A stretch of 45,521 nt of DNA, taken from Bacilli bacterium. GTDB taxonomy: Bacteria; Bacillota_I; Bacilli_A; RFN20; CAG-826. Where the stretch lies: contig JAKSUV010000007.1 in the NCBI GenBank assembly GCA_024408655.1, positions 1 through 45,521 on the forward strand, given 5' to 3'. The notes under the pieces are model-generated. The model was not told the origin of the DNA, did no database searches, and saw nothing but the letters and a program-made list of their open reading frames with translations. Shown one piece after another: positions 7,825-14,526 of the stretch (positions are counted from its first letter, which is position 1; every line of letters begins with the position of its first letter). A program made the position numbers and the translations under genes.

Positions 7825-8212
7825 AATTTGTCTCCGTAATTAAATAATTCATCGCCTTATAGTAATCACTTGTAAATGGTACTGCTGCGCGTAAAGATAA
7901 ACGAACACCTGAAACATAACGACCTTCAACTTCCTCCATTGTTTCCGCGTCAAAATAATAAAATCCGATTTGGTAACGATCAATCACGCCTTTTAGGTTA
8001 TGCGAAAGATGCTGAATACTTGTCGTTTCCACAAGATATGTATCATATAAAGGCGCTTCTAGTTCACCTTCGACATCGGTCACTACCCATAAATCGGGTA
8101 AGGCATAATTAAGTGAAGTAAACGCGTGATCGATACTATGATAAACGGTTGAACTAACTAAGGAGACGCTCCCAAGTAATAAACCCCAAATTGCCACTAA
8201 TAACAAAATCAT
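7814..8212 (-). CDS. Small membrane-anchored exported protein, possible pseudopilin
   Basis: A 132-residue protein whose first 22 residues form a membrane helix (MILLLVAIWGLLLGSVSLVS) with no basic leader, followed by a soluble outside domain. Not recognised as a family. Its place between a secreted protein and the TadB/TadC-like pair suggests a minor pilin or assembly factor. The start ATG overlaps the upstream stop as ATGA, and its own stop is TGA inside the start region of the next gene. These two TGA stops in coupled genes are good evidence that TGA is not read as Trp here. Confidence 0.5.
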   Translation of the reverse strand: MILLLVAIWGLLLGSVSLVSSTVYHSIDHAFTSLNYALPDLWVVTDVEGELEAPLYDTYLVETTSIQHLSHNLKGVIDRYQIGFYYFDAETMEEVEGRYVSGVRLSLRAAVPFTSDYYKAMNYLITETNYAE

Positions 8213-9246
8213 AGTTCGACCTCGTAGACATGTTCTTTTACGTTATTGCCATAGTCCATTTCGCTTTCGATACAATAAGCGCTATCGTTACAATGGCCAA
8301 AGAATTTCTTTTCGTATTTAAGGGAGAACGTCGCGCTGATGTTATAGTCAAAGAAACTATCAACATCAATGTTAATAAGACAATTAATATCATTTAATTG
8401 ATCCGCGTAGCGTTTTGGGAAATAAAGGAAAGAAGTTCCGCGATACCCTTCTTCATAAATCATGGAAGATTGATAAGTGGTTGGTTGAAAATAAAGTTGA
8501 GCCCCAAAGGCAAAATGGTAGTAACCATCGCTATCCGCGTAGATAGTTAATGGAATACTCCGAAACATCGTTTCTTCTTGGATGGGGAAACCCGGAAATA
8601 AATTAAAAGCGTCATAAAAGCTAAAGCGACAAGTCGCATTTAAAGTTTTTCCTTTTGAGTTATGGTAGGTAAAACGGAACCGACGAATATCAAAATATTT
8701 ATAGACTGGTTCCACCACCGTTTCTTCAAAGTTATCAAAGATAAAGTAGTCTTCACTAATCTCGTAACCACGAAGCATCGTATAGATTTCTTTATAATAA
8801 CCGCTATTAAGTGGCTTATGATTATGTTTCTCCTCCACTTCCAGATATTTTTCCCCACTCGGACGATAATGAACCGTCTTCTTTTCACTTGTATAACTAG
8901 GATCACTAGTCGTAATCGCGAATGTAAAAGCGTTATCTTTCCCAATTTGAGTCGCCTTTAATTCGTAGTCAGGAAGCTCACCATCACTAGGAATACCCGA
9001 TGGAAAAGTCTCTTCTTCTAATAAAACAGAATCACCATCATCAACCGTGTGGAAAAGCTGAAAGGTTACTTTATAAGTACTCTTATTTTTCTTATAGTAA
9101 GTGGCATGAATAATTAAGCCACCACTACTCGTATCGCGATAACTTAATTCTTTTACCCGTACCGCGTAGTCATTCATTGGCGTCGATGCACTCGTTAAAG
9201 CCGCGAGCGTTAGTCCAAAAGTTAATTTAAGCATTTTGTGCCACAT
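8209..9246 (-). CDS. Secreted protein of unknown function in the Tad-like operon
   Basis: About 345 residues. The start is taken at the ATG at 9246 because AGGGGG lies 6 nt before it; an upstream GTG at 9261 has no such site. A signal peptide is visible (MWHKMLKLTFGLTLAALTSA, cleavage near ASTP). The mature part is rich in aromatic residues and alternating polar/hydrophobic stretches, which suggests beta structure, with cysteines near the middle and the C terminus. No LPXTG, lipobox or C-terminal anchor is seen. Not recognised. It is coupled to the next gene by an ATGA overlap and overlaps the preceding gene by 20 nt, so it belongs to the same machine; a secreted or filament-associated subunit is one reading. 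Confidence 0.6.
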   Translation of the reverse strand: MWHKMLKLTFGLTLAALTSASTPMNDYAVRVKELSYRDTSSGGLIIHATYYKKNKSTYKVTFQLFHTVDDGDSVLLEEETFPSGIPSDGELPDYELKATQIGKDNAFTFAITTSDPSYTSEKKTVHYRPSGEKYLEVEEKHNHKPLNSGYYKEIYTMLRGYEISEDYFIFDNFEETVVEPVYKYFDIRRFRFTYHNSKGKTLNATCRFSFYDAFNLFPGFPIQEETMFRSIPLTIYADSDGYYHFAFGAQLYFQPTTYQSSMIYEEGYRGTSFLYFPKRYADQLNDINCLINIDVDSFFDYNISATFSLKYEKKFFGHCNDSAYCIESEMDYGNNVKEHVYEVEL

Positions 9247-9601
9247 ATAAAGCCCCCTCACTATTTACTAAACGCACTTTTTTAAGATTGTTAATAAAAC
9301 CCGCAATCGCTTCTTTTTTAAAGATGCGGTATTGTTTCTTGTTATAAAATTCTTCCCACCAAAATGAATAATTCTTGTAGAAATATTCATACTTAATGAT
9401 CTTGCGGAGATGATAAGGTAAAGCGAAGTAACAAGTTTCGACCCCTAAAATAAATTGTTCCCACGGATAATGTTCTCGGCACGCATTACTGACAACATCA
9501 TAAAACTCTAGTTCTTGGTTATAATCCGGAAAGAAATTATGTTTCCGTAATAATTGATGATAAGTCTTCGCGACTAGACGAATGATTTTCTCTTCTTCCA
9601 T
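9227..9601 (-). CDS. Cytosolic protein of unknown function, first gene of the Tad-like operon
   Basis: About 124 residues. An in-frame ATG exists at 9616, but the ribosome site AAGGAG lies between it and the ATG at 9601, so the latter (MEEEKIIRLVAK) is the probable start. The protein is helical, aromatic and basic, without a signal or membrane segment. A region with YEYFYKNYSFWWEEFYNKKQ suggests a compact helical bundle. I do not recognise the family. The next gene overlaps its end by 20 nt. An inverted repeat and a weak -10 lie just upstream (9617-9644). Confidence 0.6.
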   Translation of the reverse strand: MEEEKIIRLVAKTYHQLLRKHNFFPDYNQELEFYDVVSNACREHYPWEQFILGVETCYFALPYHLRKIIKYEYFYKNYSFWWEEFYNKKQYRIFKKEAIAGFINNLKKVRLVNSEGALYVAQNA

Positions 9602-9616
9602 AAATTGCTCCTTCAT

Positions 9617-9644
9617 TAACTAGCAGCGCCCCACACTAGTTATA
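9617..9644 (-). promoter_or_regulatory. Candidate promoter/operator of the Tad-like operon
   Basis: Perfect 7-bp arms TAACTAG/CTAGTTA (9617-9623 and 9636-9642) flank a GC-rich 12-bp spacer. A minus-strand TATAAC box (9639-9644) overlaps the distal arm; a -35 is only weakly matched (CAACTT or TCAACT). The repeat would cover the transcription start and end 3 nt before the ribosome site of the gene at 9601. It could be an operator or a 5'-UTR hairpin. Confidence 0.4.
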
Positions 9645-9664
9645 CGAGGCGCCGGGAGTCAAAG

Positions 9665-9692
9665 TTGAGTTTTCATTAACGCGTGATATAAT
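9665..9692 (+). promoter_or_regulatory. Plus-strand promoter in the 9.6-10.0 kb gap
   Basis: TTGAGT (9665-9670), 16-nt spacer, TATAAT (9687-9692) with an extended TGA just before the -10. It is one of the best promoters in the window, yet no plus-strand gene follows. Transcription would start near 9699. Confidence 0.65.
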
Positions 9693-9698
9693 AACAAC

Positions 9699-9744
9699 GG
9701 TATTGGTTATTAGGAGGACGGGTGTTAACCCATCCCCCTTTTTT
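9699..9744 (+). ncRNA. Candidate short plus-strand RNA, possible antisense regulator
   Basis: The strong promoter at 9665-9692 is followed after only about 14 nt by an intrinsic terminator (9713-9744). If both work, the product is an RNA of about 45 nt that is almost all terminator hairpin. It would be antisense to the 3' end of any minus-strand RNA carrying the hydrophobic peptide at 9746-9805. A GTG with AGGAGG upstream also exists on this RNA, but its frame would continue past the terminator. Confidence 0.4.
9713..9744 (+). terminator. Plus-strand intrinsic terminator
   Basis: GGAGGACGGGT pairs with ACCCATCCCCC across a GTTA loop (two mismatches), followed by TTTTTT at 9739-9744. On the minus strand the same hairpin has no T tract. 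Confidence 0.7.
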
Positions 9745-9745
9745 A

Positions 9746-9805
9746 TTAGTCCTTTATTAATATCACTAATAACACCAAGAGAAGTAAGACGAGTATTAGT
9801 TTCAC
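9746..9805 (-). CDS. Candidate 19-residue hydrophobic peptide (type I toxin-like)
   Basis: A GTG-initiated frame encodes MKLILVLLLLVLLVILIKD: a lysine, a single leucine/valine-rich membrane helix and a charged end, the size and composition of small membrane toxins of type I systems. AAAGGAGG lies 13 nt before the GTG; a CCC-TTTTC-GGG mini-hairpin between them could bring them closer. The GTG overlaps a TGA that closes another short frame (GTGA), as in coupled translation. The frame is open upstream to 9850, so a longer N terminus is possible without a standard start. TTATTAGT/ACTAATAA arms (9743-9772) cover its 3' end. Chance occurrence of such a short frame is quite possible. Confidence 0.3.
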   Translation of the reverse strand: MKLILVLLLLVLLVILIKD

Positions 9806-9975
9806 CCCGAAAAGGGATCCTCCTTTATTCGTTTCACGCTTAATGAGACTCTAATAACCTCCTTGGGAAATAAACGTATGTTTACCTCCTACTATTAAGG
9901 TAGAGTTTTCCACCAAGCGAAAACGCGAATTTCTAATTATATTTATAAATAAATATAGATTATTAAAGATTTAGC
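9806..9975. other. AT-rich non-coding stretch with repeated ribosome-site motifs
   Basis: No gene larger than the peptide frame is seen between 9806 and the surface-protein terminator. On minus, strong AGGAGG-type sites occur near 9885-9890, 9858-9864 and 9819-9825. The first is 5 nt before an ATA that opens a 25-codon frame ending at 9803. A GGTGGA/TCTACC hairpin lies near 9897-9912. A TATAAT-containing AT-rich block (about 9935-9960) could supply a minus-strand promoter, but no clear -35 was found. Confidence 0.35.
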
Positions 9976-10014
9976 AAAAGAAAAGTTTCCCACTCCTTTG
10001 TGGAGAAAAGGGAA
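9976..10014 (-). terminator. Terminator of the surface-protein operon
   Basis: On minus, TTCCC and CTCC pair with GGAG and GGGAA around an ACAAA loop with an internal TTTT bulge, followed by ACTTTTCTTTT. It is 21 nt after the stop of the large repeat protein. Confidence 0.75.
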
Positions 10015-10034
10015 GCTCTTAATAATTATCTAAT

Positions 10035-12440
10035 CTAATTATAGTAATACTTATTACCAGCAGTTGGGGTGCCATCAAAAGATCCACCAGTGCCATTAAA
10101 CATACGATGAACAGCGTCCTCAGGAATTTGAGATGGACATTCAAATATTAGTGTATTTCCTTCTTTTTCACTCACATTTAAGGAAGTGCAACCGTAGAAC
10201 ATGTCATAATAACAGAAATCCGCTAATGTGGTTGCGGGTAAAGTGGGTGCTTGGGCGAGAGAAGTGCAACCTTGGAACATAGAGTTGTAACAATCTTTTG
10301 CTAATATGGTTGCGGGTAAAGTGGGTGCTTGGGCGAGAGAAGTGCAACCTTGGAACATTTGTGAGCAGCAGGAATCCGCCAATGTGGTTGCAGGCAAAGT
10401 GGGTGCTTGGGTGAGAGAAGTGCAACCGTAGAACATAGAGTAGTAACAACGATCCACTAATGTGGTTGCGGGTAAAGTGGGTGCTTGGGTGAGAGAAGCG
10501 CAACCGCGGAACATTTGTGAGTAGCAGTAATTCGCTAATGTGGTTGCGGGTAAAGTGGGTGCTTGGGTGAGGGAAGTGCAACCGTCGAACATAGACATAT
10601 AACAACTATTTGCTAATGTGGTCGCAGGCAAAGTGGGTGCTTGGGCGAGAGAAGTGCAACCTTGGAACATTTGTGAGTAGCAGGAATGCGCTAATGTGGT
10701 TGCGGGTAAAGTGGGTGCTTGGGTGAGAGAAGCGCAACCGTAGAACATTTGTGAGTAGCAGTAATTGACTAATGTAGTATCAGGCAATAGCAAATTATAT
10801 GATGAGACTAGATTTTTGAAATCTTTAAATACGCATTCAAAACTGTAATCGCTAAAAACTCCACTAGGCAGTATAGATTTACATAAGCCGCTCGTTTCGA
10901 AATCTGATGATTCATTAGAATCAAATACATTTTTAAAATCATAAGAGACGTTGTTTCCCTTAACAAAAATTCTTACACCTCGATTAACAGTAACATTTTT
11001 TGTTTCTTCTGTAACATTAACCCAATTATCACTACTAGAAATTTTATAGCGTAAATCTCTACTGCCTTCATTGATGATTAACGTCGCATTATCGTTTCGT
11101 GGGGTGAAGGTTAAATATTCTTCAGATGTTGGAGCGTACACCGCTTCTAATTCAACTGCATCATTGATTACAGCATCTTCGGCTATCATCGCACCATTAA
11201 TCGTCCAATAAAGGAAATCATTCATTGGCTTAGCGCCACCAATTAGTCTTTCTTCTAAATCTCCCCAAGTTGCTCCTTTTTCTACTTCAAAAGAATAATA
11301 GCGATCACCATCGGTTGTTTCAATAAAACCAGAACGTCCAGCGTCTAATGTAATAGTAACTTTGTTACTATTTTCAATCCATTTAGCGTATAAGGTGAAA
11401 CTACTAGAAACATGAGTCTTAGTGAAATTAAATTTATTTTTGAAAGTCTCATCATCTAAATACCAACCATTGAAAACATATCCATCTTTAGTAGGGTTAC
11501 TTGGAGCGCTTATAGTCGCGCCTATTTGAATGCCGGTTATAGATTCAACAGCTGAGCCTTCATTGGAATCAAAATCAACAGTTAAAAATTTACCGGCACT
11601 TGCTTGAATAGAAGTAGCATCCTTTAATTTAAAAGATAGTGTATAAGTACCATCATCATTAAGTGTGTATTGATAATCAGTGCCTTTAACACCGATTTTA
11701 TCACCAATCTTAACCTTTATATCTTCTGGTAAAGTTAGACCATCATTTGGTGTTAAAGTGAAAGAATAGGGAGAACCTATATCACCAGTTAAGATAAACA
11801 TATCGCTATCTTGGTCATATCCTTTAGCGGTACAACCAATACCTTTAAAGCTGATTTGGTTCTCACTAATCGCCGTTGCTGATATCTCAACATCTTCTGT
11901 CATACTAGAGATAGTAATAATGTTATTAGTTTCATCAACATCGACTATATCTTCACCTTTAGTAACTTTAATTAATGAAACCTTTTTATCAGCTGCAGGA
12001 ACAATAGTAAATTTAACGTTTTCCTTAAGATAATGAATTTTAGAATTATAGTTAGTTTCACCATTAATCGTACAATCGGTACCAATGAATTTAAAATCAT
12101 ATTCCTCTTGGTATGTTTTAGTACATTCAGCTGTAATCTCGATATCTTGAGTAATTGGATCAGGGAAAGAGATAATACCGCGACTATATTCAAAATCAAT
12201 ACCACCACAATCAATATCATCTTTGGTAGGCATTAAATATGTAGCATCTGCTTGGATGGTATATTTTAAGTCGGTTTTACCTGAAATAACAATATCGTTA
12301 AACTCAGATTCACCATTAATTTTACAATGAGTACCTACAAAATGGACTTTGTGCGTACTAACTTCGTTAATTGCACTAGTCGCGCTAATAGAAAAGAAGG
12401 AGGATCCTACTAATAATATTTGAAATATTTTGTTATTCAT
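10035..12440 (-). CDS. Large secreted surface protein with InlB-like and BspA-like repeats
   Basis: About 801 residues. The ATG at 12440 is preferred over 12449 because AGAGG is 9-10 nt before it and directly abuts the earlier one. Order: signal peptide (MNNKIFQILLVGSSFFSISA); three beta repeats of about 75 residues, each starting with an F-x-G-x-x-C-x-x-x-G-like motif; an InlB/Flg_new-type repeat with FDSNEGSAV and GYVFNGWYLDD ending LYAKW; a variant of it ending VEAVYA-like; a linker; then eight 26-residue repeats with consensus TLAxxCYxxMFxGCxSLxQAPTLPAT. The C terminus has MFNGTGGSFDGTP and ends YYYN. Such BspA-like repeats occur on surface proteins of gut bacteria and their phages and are thought to mediate adhesion. 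There is no LPXTG. It follows the related lipoprotein gene with a ribosome site overlapping that gene's stop. Confidence 0.85.
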   Translation of the reverse strand: MNNKIFQILLVGSSFFSISATSAINEVSTHKVHFVGTHCKINGESEFNDIVISGKTDLKYTIQADATYLMPTKDDIDCGGIDFEYSRGIISFPDPITQDIEITAECTKTYQEEYDFKFIGTDCTINGETNYNSKIHYLKENVKFTIVPAADKKVSLIKVTKGEDIVDVDETNNIITISSMTEDVEISATAISENQISFKGIGCTAKGYDQDSDMFILTGDIGSPYSFTLTPNDGLTLPEDIKVKIGDKIGVKGTDYQYTLNDDGTYTLSFKLKDATSIQASAGKFLTVDFDSNEGSAVESITGIQIGATISAPSNPTKDGYVFNGWYLDDETFKNKFNFTKTHVSSSFTLYAKWIENSNKVTITLDAGRSGFIETTDGDRYYSFEVEKGATWGDLEERLIGGAKPMNDFLYWTINGAMIAEDAVINDAVELEAVYAPTSEEYLTFTPRNDNATLIINEGSRDLRYKISSSDNWVNVTEETKNVTVNRGVRIFVKGNNVSYDFKNVFDSNESSDFETSGLCKSILPSGVFSDYSFECVFKDFKNLVSSYNLLLPDTTLVNYCYSQMFYGCASLTQAPTLPATTLAHSCYSQMFQGCTSLAQAPTLPATTLANSCYMSMFDGCTSLTQAPTLPATTLANYCYSQMFRGCASLTQAPTLPATTLVDRCYYSMFYGCTSLTQAPTLPATTLADSCCSQMFQGCTSLAQAPTLPATILAKDCYNSMFQGCTSLAQAPTLPATTLADFCYYDMFYGCTSLNVSEKEGNTLIFECPSQIPEDAVHRMFNGTGGSFDGTPTAGNKYYYN
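10153..10776 (-). repeat. Eight tandem 78-bp repeats inside the surface-protein gene
   Basis: The phrase GTTGCGGGTA or close variants recurs on plus at 10231, 10309, 10387, 10465, 10543, 10621 and 10699, exactly 78 bp apart. Each unit encodes 26 residues with a C-Y-x-x-M-F-x-G-C core. Long identical stretches between units would permit slipped-strand or recombinational change of copy number in whole codons. The terminal units are the most diverged. Confidence 0.95.
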
Positions 12441-12452
12441 AATTATCATCCT

Positions 12453-13892
12453 CTAGTTGTAATAATAATAAGAGCGACCTCTCTCTGGAGTGTCATCCTC
12501 TAGAGGCCCTCCAGTACCCAAAAACATACACTCAAAGCATCCTTCAACTGCGGCATGTTGAGGCACTTCAAAAAACTTAGTATATATATCACTTTCAATG
12601 TCAGTAGTTGGATGACGAGTTAATTTTAAATTACTACAACCTTGAAACGTCATTAAGCAAGAAGCGTCTTGAAAAGAGGTTGCGGGTATTTTAGGAGCAG
12701 TAATTGTGTATGTGTCTGAAAACATTAGCGCATAACAACGGATAGATAAAGTAGTTTTAGGTAATAATAAATTATGAGCACATATCACATTAAAATCCTG
12801 AAACAAGTTGGAGTAAGCACTGTTAGGCAAAAGGGTCGGCTCTTGAAATAACGATCCACATAAACCACTAACGCTAAAATAACTACTGCTACCAAACATC
12901 GCTTGTCCAATGGCTTCATCATCAGACCCTTTAATATAAATTTGCTGACCATATTCTAAGTCGACATCAGTGCCACTAGTAAACGGTGTCCAACCAGTAT
13001 CACCGGTCCTTTGATAAGAGAAGGTTCTAGTTCCATCTCCTGGCGGATTAATGGTTAAAGTCGCATTGCTTCTAGGAGTAAGGGTTAAATATTCTTGAGA
13101 TACGCCTGCATATCGTGCTTGCAATGTGGTTGATTCATTAAATACATAATCGTCTGAAATAGGGTTAACACCATCAAGCGTCCAACATAAGAATTCAAGA
13201 TTATTAATATATCCACCATAGATACGATTAGCAATATCTTTCCATTTTTTGCCCTTAGTAATCCCTAATTCATATTTTCTTTCAAAATTACTCTCACACA
13301 AACCGTGCGCCCCAGCATCAAACGTTAAAACAATATCAGTCGATACCCATTTAGCGTGTAATTCAACATTTTCATAAATTGCGGTGGTTGCAAAATCAAA
13401 CTTATATTCAAAGGTATCGTCATCATAGTACCAACCATCAAATGCATAATCACTACGAGTAGGATCTGTAGGCGGATTAGTTATTTCACCTTCAATAACC
13501 GAAATTGCTTGAACTGCACTTCCACCATTTGAATCAAATGTAATATCATATTTAGTTTTCTTAGGCTCTGCTTCAATGCCAATAACTGTTTCTCCTTTAG
13601 GGTTAAACTTTAAAATATAGTTGCCAGTACTACCGTCAGGAAGATAAGAATAATCACTCGGGTCGGCGGTCACATTATTAATTTTGAAATTAATATTGTT
13701 AGTTAATTCATAACCACCGATCGGCACAATTGTAAATTGTAAACTATCAGTGTTAGTCGCAGTAATATTGAATATATCTTGAGAGGTGATACCTGCTCCA
13801 GTCGCCGTGCAATTAGTGCCGCTAAAACTGATGTTATATTCTTCTTTAAATTGTTCAGTCGTACTAGCAGTGATTGATATATTATTAGTCAT
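12453..13892 (-). CDS. 3' part of a frameshifted surface lipoprotein (InlB-like and BspA-like repeats)
   Basis: Open frame of 479 codons. It starts at an ATG that falls inside a beta repeat (MTNNISITAS), with no ribosome site and no signal peptide. It is best read as the continuation of the lipoprotein that starts at 14431, after a 1-bp loss near 14185. Contents: the end of beta repeat 2, beta repeat 3 (YNISFSGTNCTATG), an InlB-type repeat with FDSNGGSAV and WYYDD ending LHAKW, a variant one, and about two degenerate BspA-like units (CYALMF, MTFQGCSNL). The end MFLGTGG ... YYYYN matches the end of the 801-residue neighbour, so the two are paralogues; this one has a much shorter repeat array. 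A TAGAGG site overlapping its stop serves the next gene. Confidence 0.7.
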   Translation of the reverse strand: MTNNISITASTTEQFKEEYNISFSGTNCTATGAGITSQDIFNITATNTDSLQFTIVPIGGYELTNNINFKINNVTADPSDYSYLPDGSTGNYILKFNPKGETVIGIEAEPKKTKYDITFDSNGGSAVQAISVIEGEITNPPTDPTRSDYAFDGWYYDDDTFEYKFDFATTAIYENVELHAKWVSTDIVLTFDAGAHGLCESNFERKYELGITKGKKWKDIANRIYGGYINNLEFLCWTLDGVNPISDDYVFNESTTLQARYAGVSQEYLTLTPRSNATLTINPPGDGTRTFSYQRTGDTGWTPFTSGTDVDLEYGQQIYIKGSDDEAIGQAMFGSSSYFSVSGLCGSLFQEPTLLPNSAYSNLFQDFNVICAHNLLLPKTTLSIRCYALMFSDTYTITAPKIPATSFQDASCLMTFQGCSNLKLTRHPTTDIESDIYTKFFEVPQHAAVEGCFECMFLGTGGPLEDDTPERGRSYYYYN

Positions 13893-14431
13893 CTCACTGA
13901 TAGTGATAACACCGGTTGTGTTATCATAATTAACTTTGCCTTCCGGCTCAACTTTGGTTGGTAATTTATATCCAATATCAGGAGAAATTGTGTATTTAAT
14001 ATTTTTTCCGCCTTTTTCAATCGTATCATCAAAGTCTTTAATGCCGCCGATACTACAGTTTGTGCCCTCAAAATGGAATGCACAATAACTTTCATCAAGA
14101 ATTGCGGTTGCGGTAATTTTTTTAATATCCTTAGTAACTTTATTAATATTAATAACACCAGTATCCTTATCATATTGATAAGTATACCTTCTGGCATGCC
14201 AATTGTTTCTGGTAAATTATATCCATCACTAGGGACAATCGTGTATTTCGCGTTCTCTTTATCTTTTATTACAGCATCAGAAAAGTTAAAGTCACCATTA
14301 ATCGTACAAAACTCACCTTCGAAGGCAATATCATATGTATCTTTAGTGGGTTCAGGAGAAGGATTCCCACCGCAACTCGCTAAAAGAGAAACGCTCATGA
14401 ATGAGATCGCGAATAAGCCAAGTTTTTTCAT
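13889..14431 (-). CDS. 5' part of a frameshifted surface lipoprotein
   Basis: The first 80 or so codons are real: MKKLGLFAISFMSVSLLASC with lipobox LLAS-C (Cys20), then the first beta repeat with FEGEFCTING and YTIVPSDGYNLPETIGMPEG. After that the frame gives low-complexity I/L/K/R-rich residues, while the -1 frame continues the repeat pattern (YTYQYDKDTGVINI, later IKYTISPDIGYKLP) without a break into the frame of the 12453-13892 segment. Loss of one base in GGTTAT (now GGTAT, about 14184-14187) explains it. The intact protein would have about 659 residues. Its ribosome site AGAGG lies in the 3' arm of the hairpin at 14440-14500. Sequencing error, pseudogene or on/off switching are all possible. 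Confidence 0.7.
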   Translation of the reverse strand: MKKLGLFAISFMSVSLLASCGGNPSPEPTKDTYDIAFEGEFCTINGDFNFSDAVIKDKENAKYTIVPSDGYNLPETIGMPEGILINMIRILVLLILIKLLRILKKLPQPQFLMKVIVHSILRAQTVVSAALKTLMIRLKKAEKILNTQFLLILDINYQPKLSRKAKLIMITQPVLSLSVR

Positions 14432-14439
14432 AAAATGAA

Positions 14440-14500
14440 AACCTCTAACCTTCTAAACTTATTATACATCATGTAGTTAAGTTTATTCTAGTTAGAGGTT
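14440..14500 (-). terminator. rpoC terminator containing the lipoprotein promoter -10 and ribosome site
   Basis: Perfect 10-bp arms (14440-14449 and 14491-14500) plus inner 8-bp arms TAAACTTA/TAAGTTTA (14454-14461, 14478-14485). On minus the hairpin is followed by TTTTCATTTT, so it can end the rpoBC transcript 27 nt after the rpoC stop. The loop holds TATAAT (14461-14466), and the 3' arm holds AGAGG, the ribosome site for the lipoprotein ATG at 14431. No clear -35 was found for this -10. Confidence 0.65.
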
Positions 14501-14526
14501 AATCAAATAATTAAAGCGATAAGAAA

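Noticed and set aside
7811-8212. Mollicute code 4 (TGA as Trp)
   Set aside because: TGA ends two tightly coupled genes (at 7814 and 8209) at positions overlapping the next start, and Trp codons in the window are TGG.
9690-9960. A known structural RNA (SRP RNA, 6S RNA, tmRNA) in the 9.6-10 kb gap
   Set aside because: None of the characteristic motifs of these RNAs could be found on either strand.
10204-10605. A 133-codon open frame on the minus strand with repeated H-F-S-H-P-S-T-H-F segments
   Set aside because: It is a shadow in another frame of the 78-bp repeats of the surface-protein gene; its periodicity is imposed by that array, and it has no own ribosome site.
10153-10776. CRISPR array
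   Set aside because: The 78-bp units are adjacent without spacers and encode a 26-residue protein repeat in frame.
13890-13892. The ATG at 13892 as a true start of a separate gene
   Set aside because: No ribosome site or signal peptide; the codons before it continue the same repeat pattern in frame, so it is the inside of a frameshifted gene.
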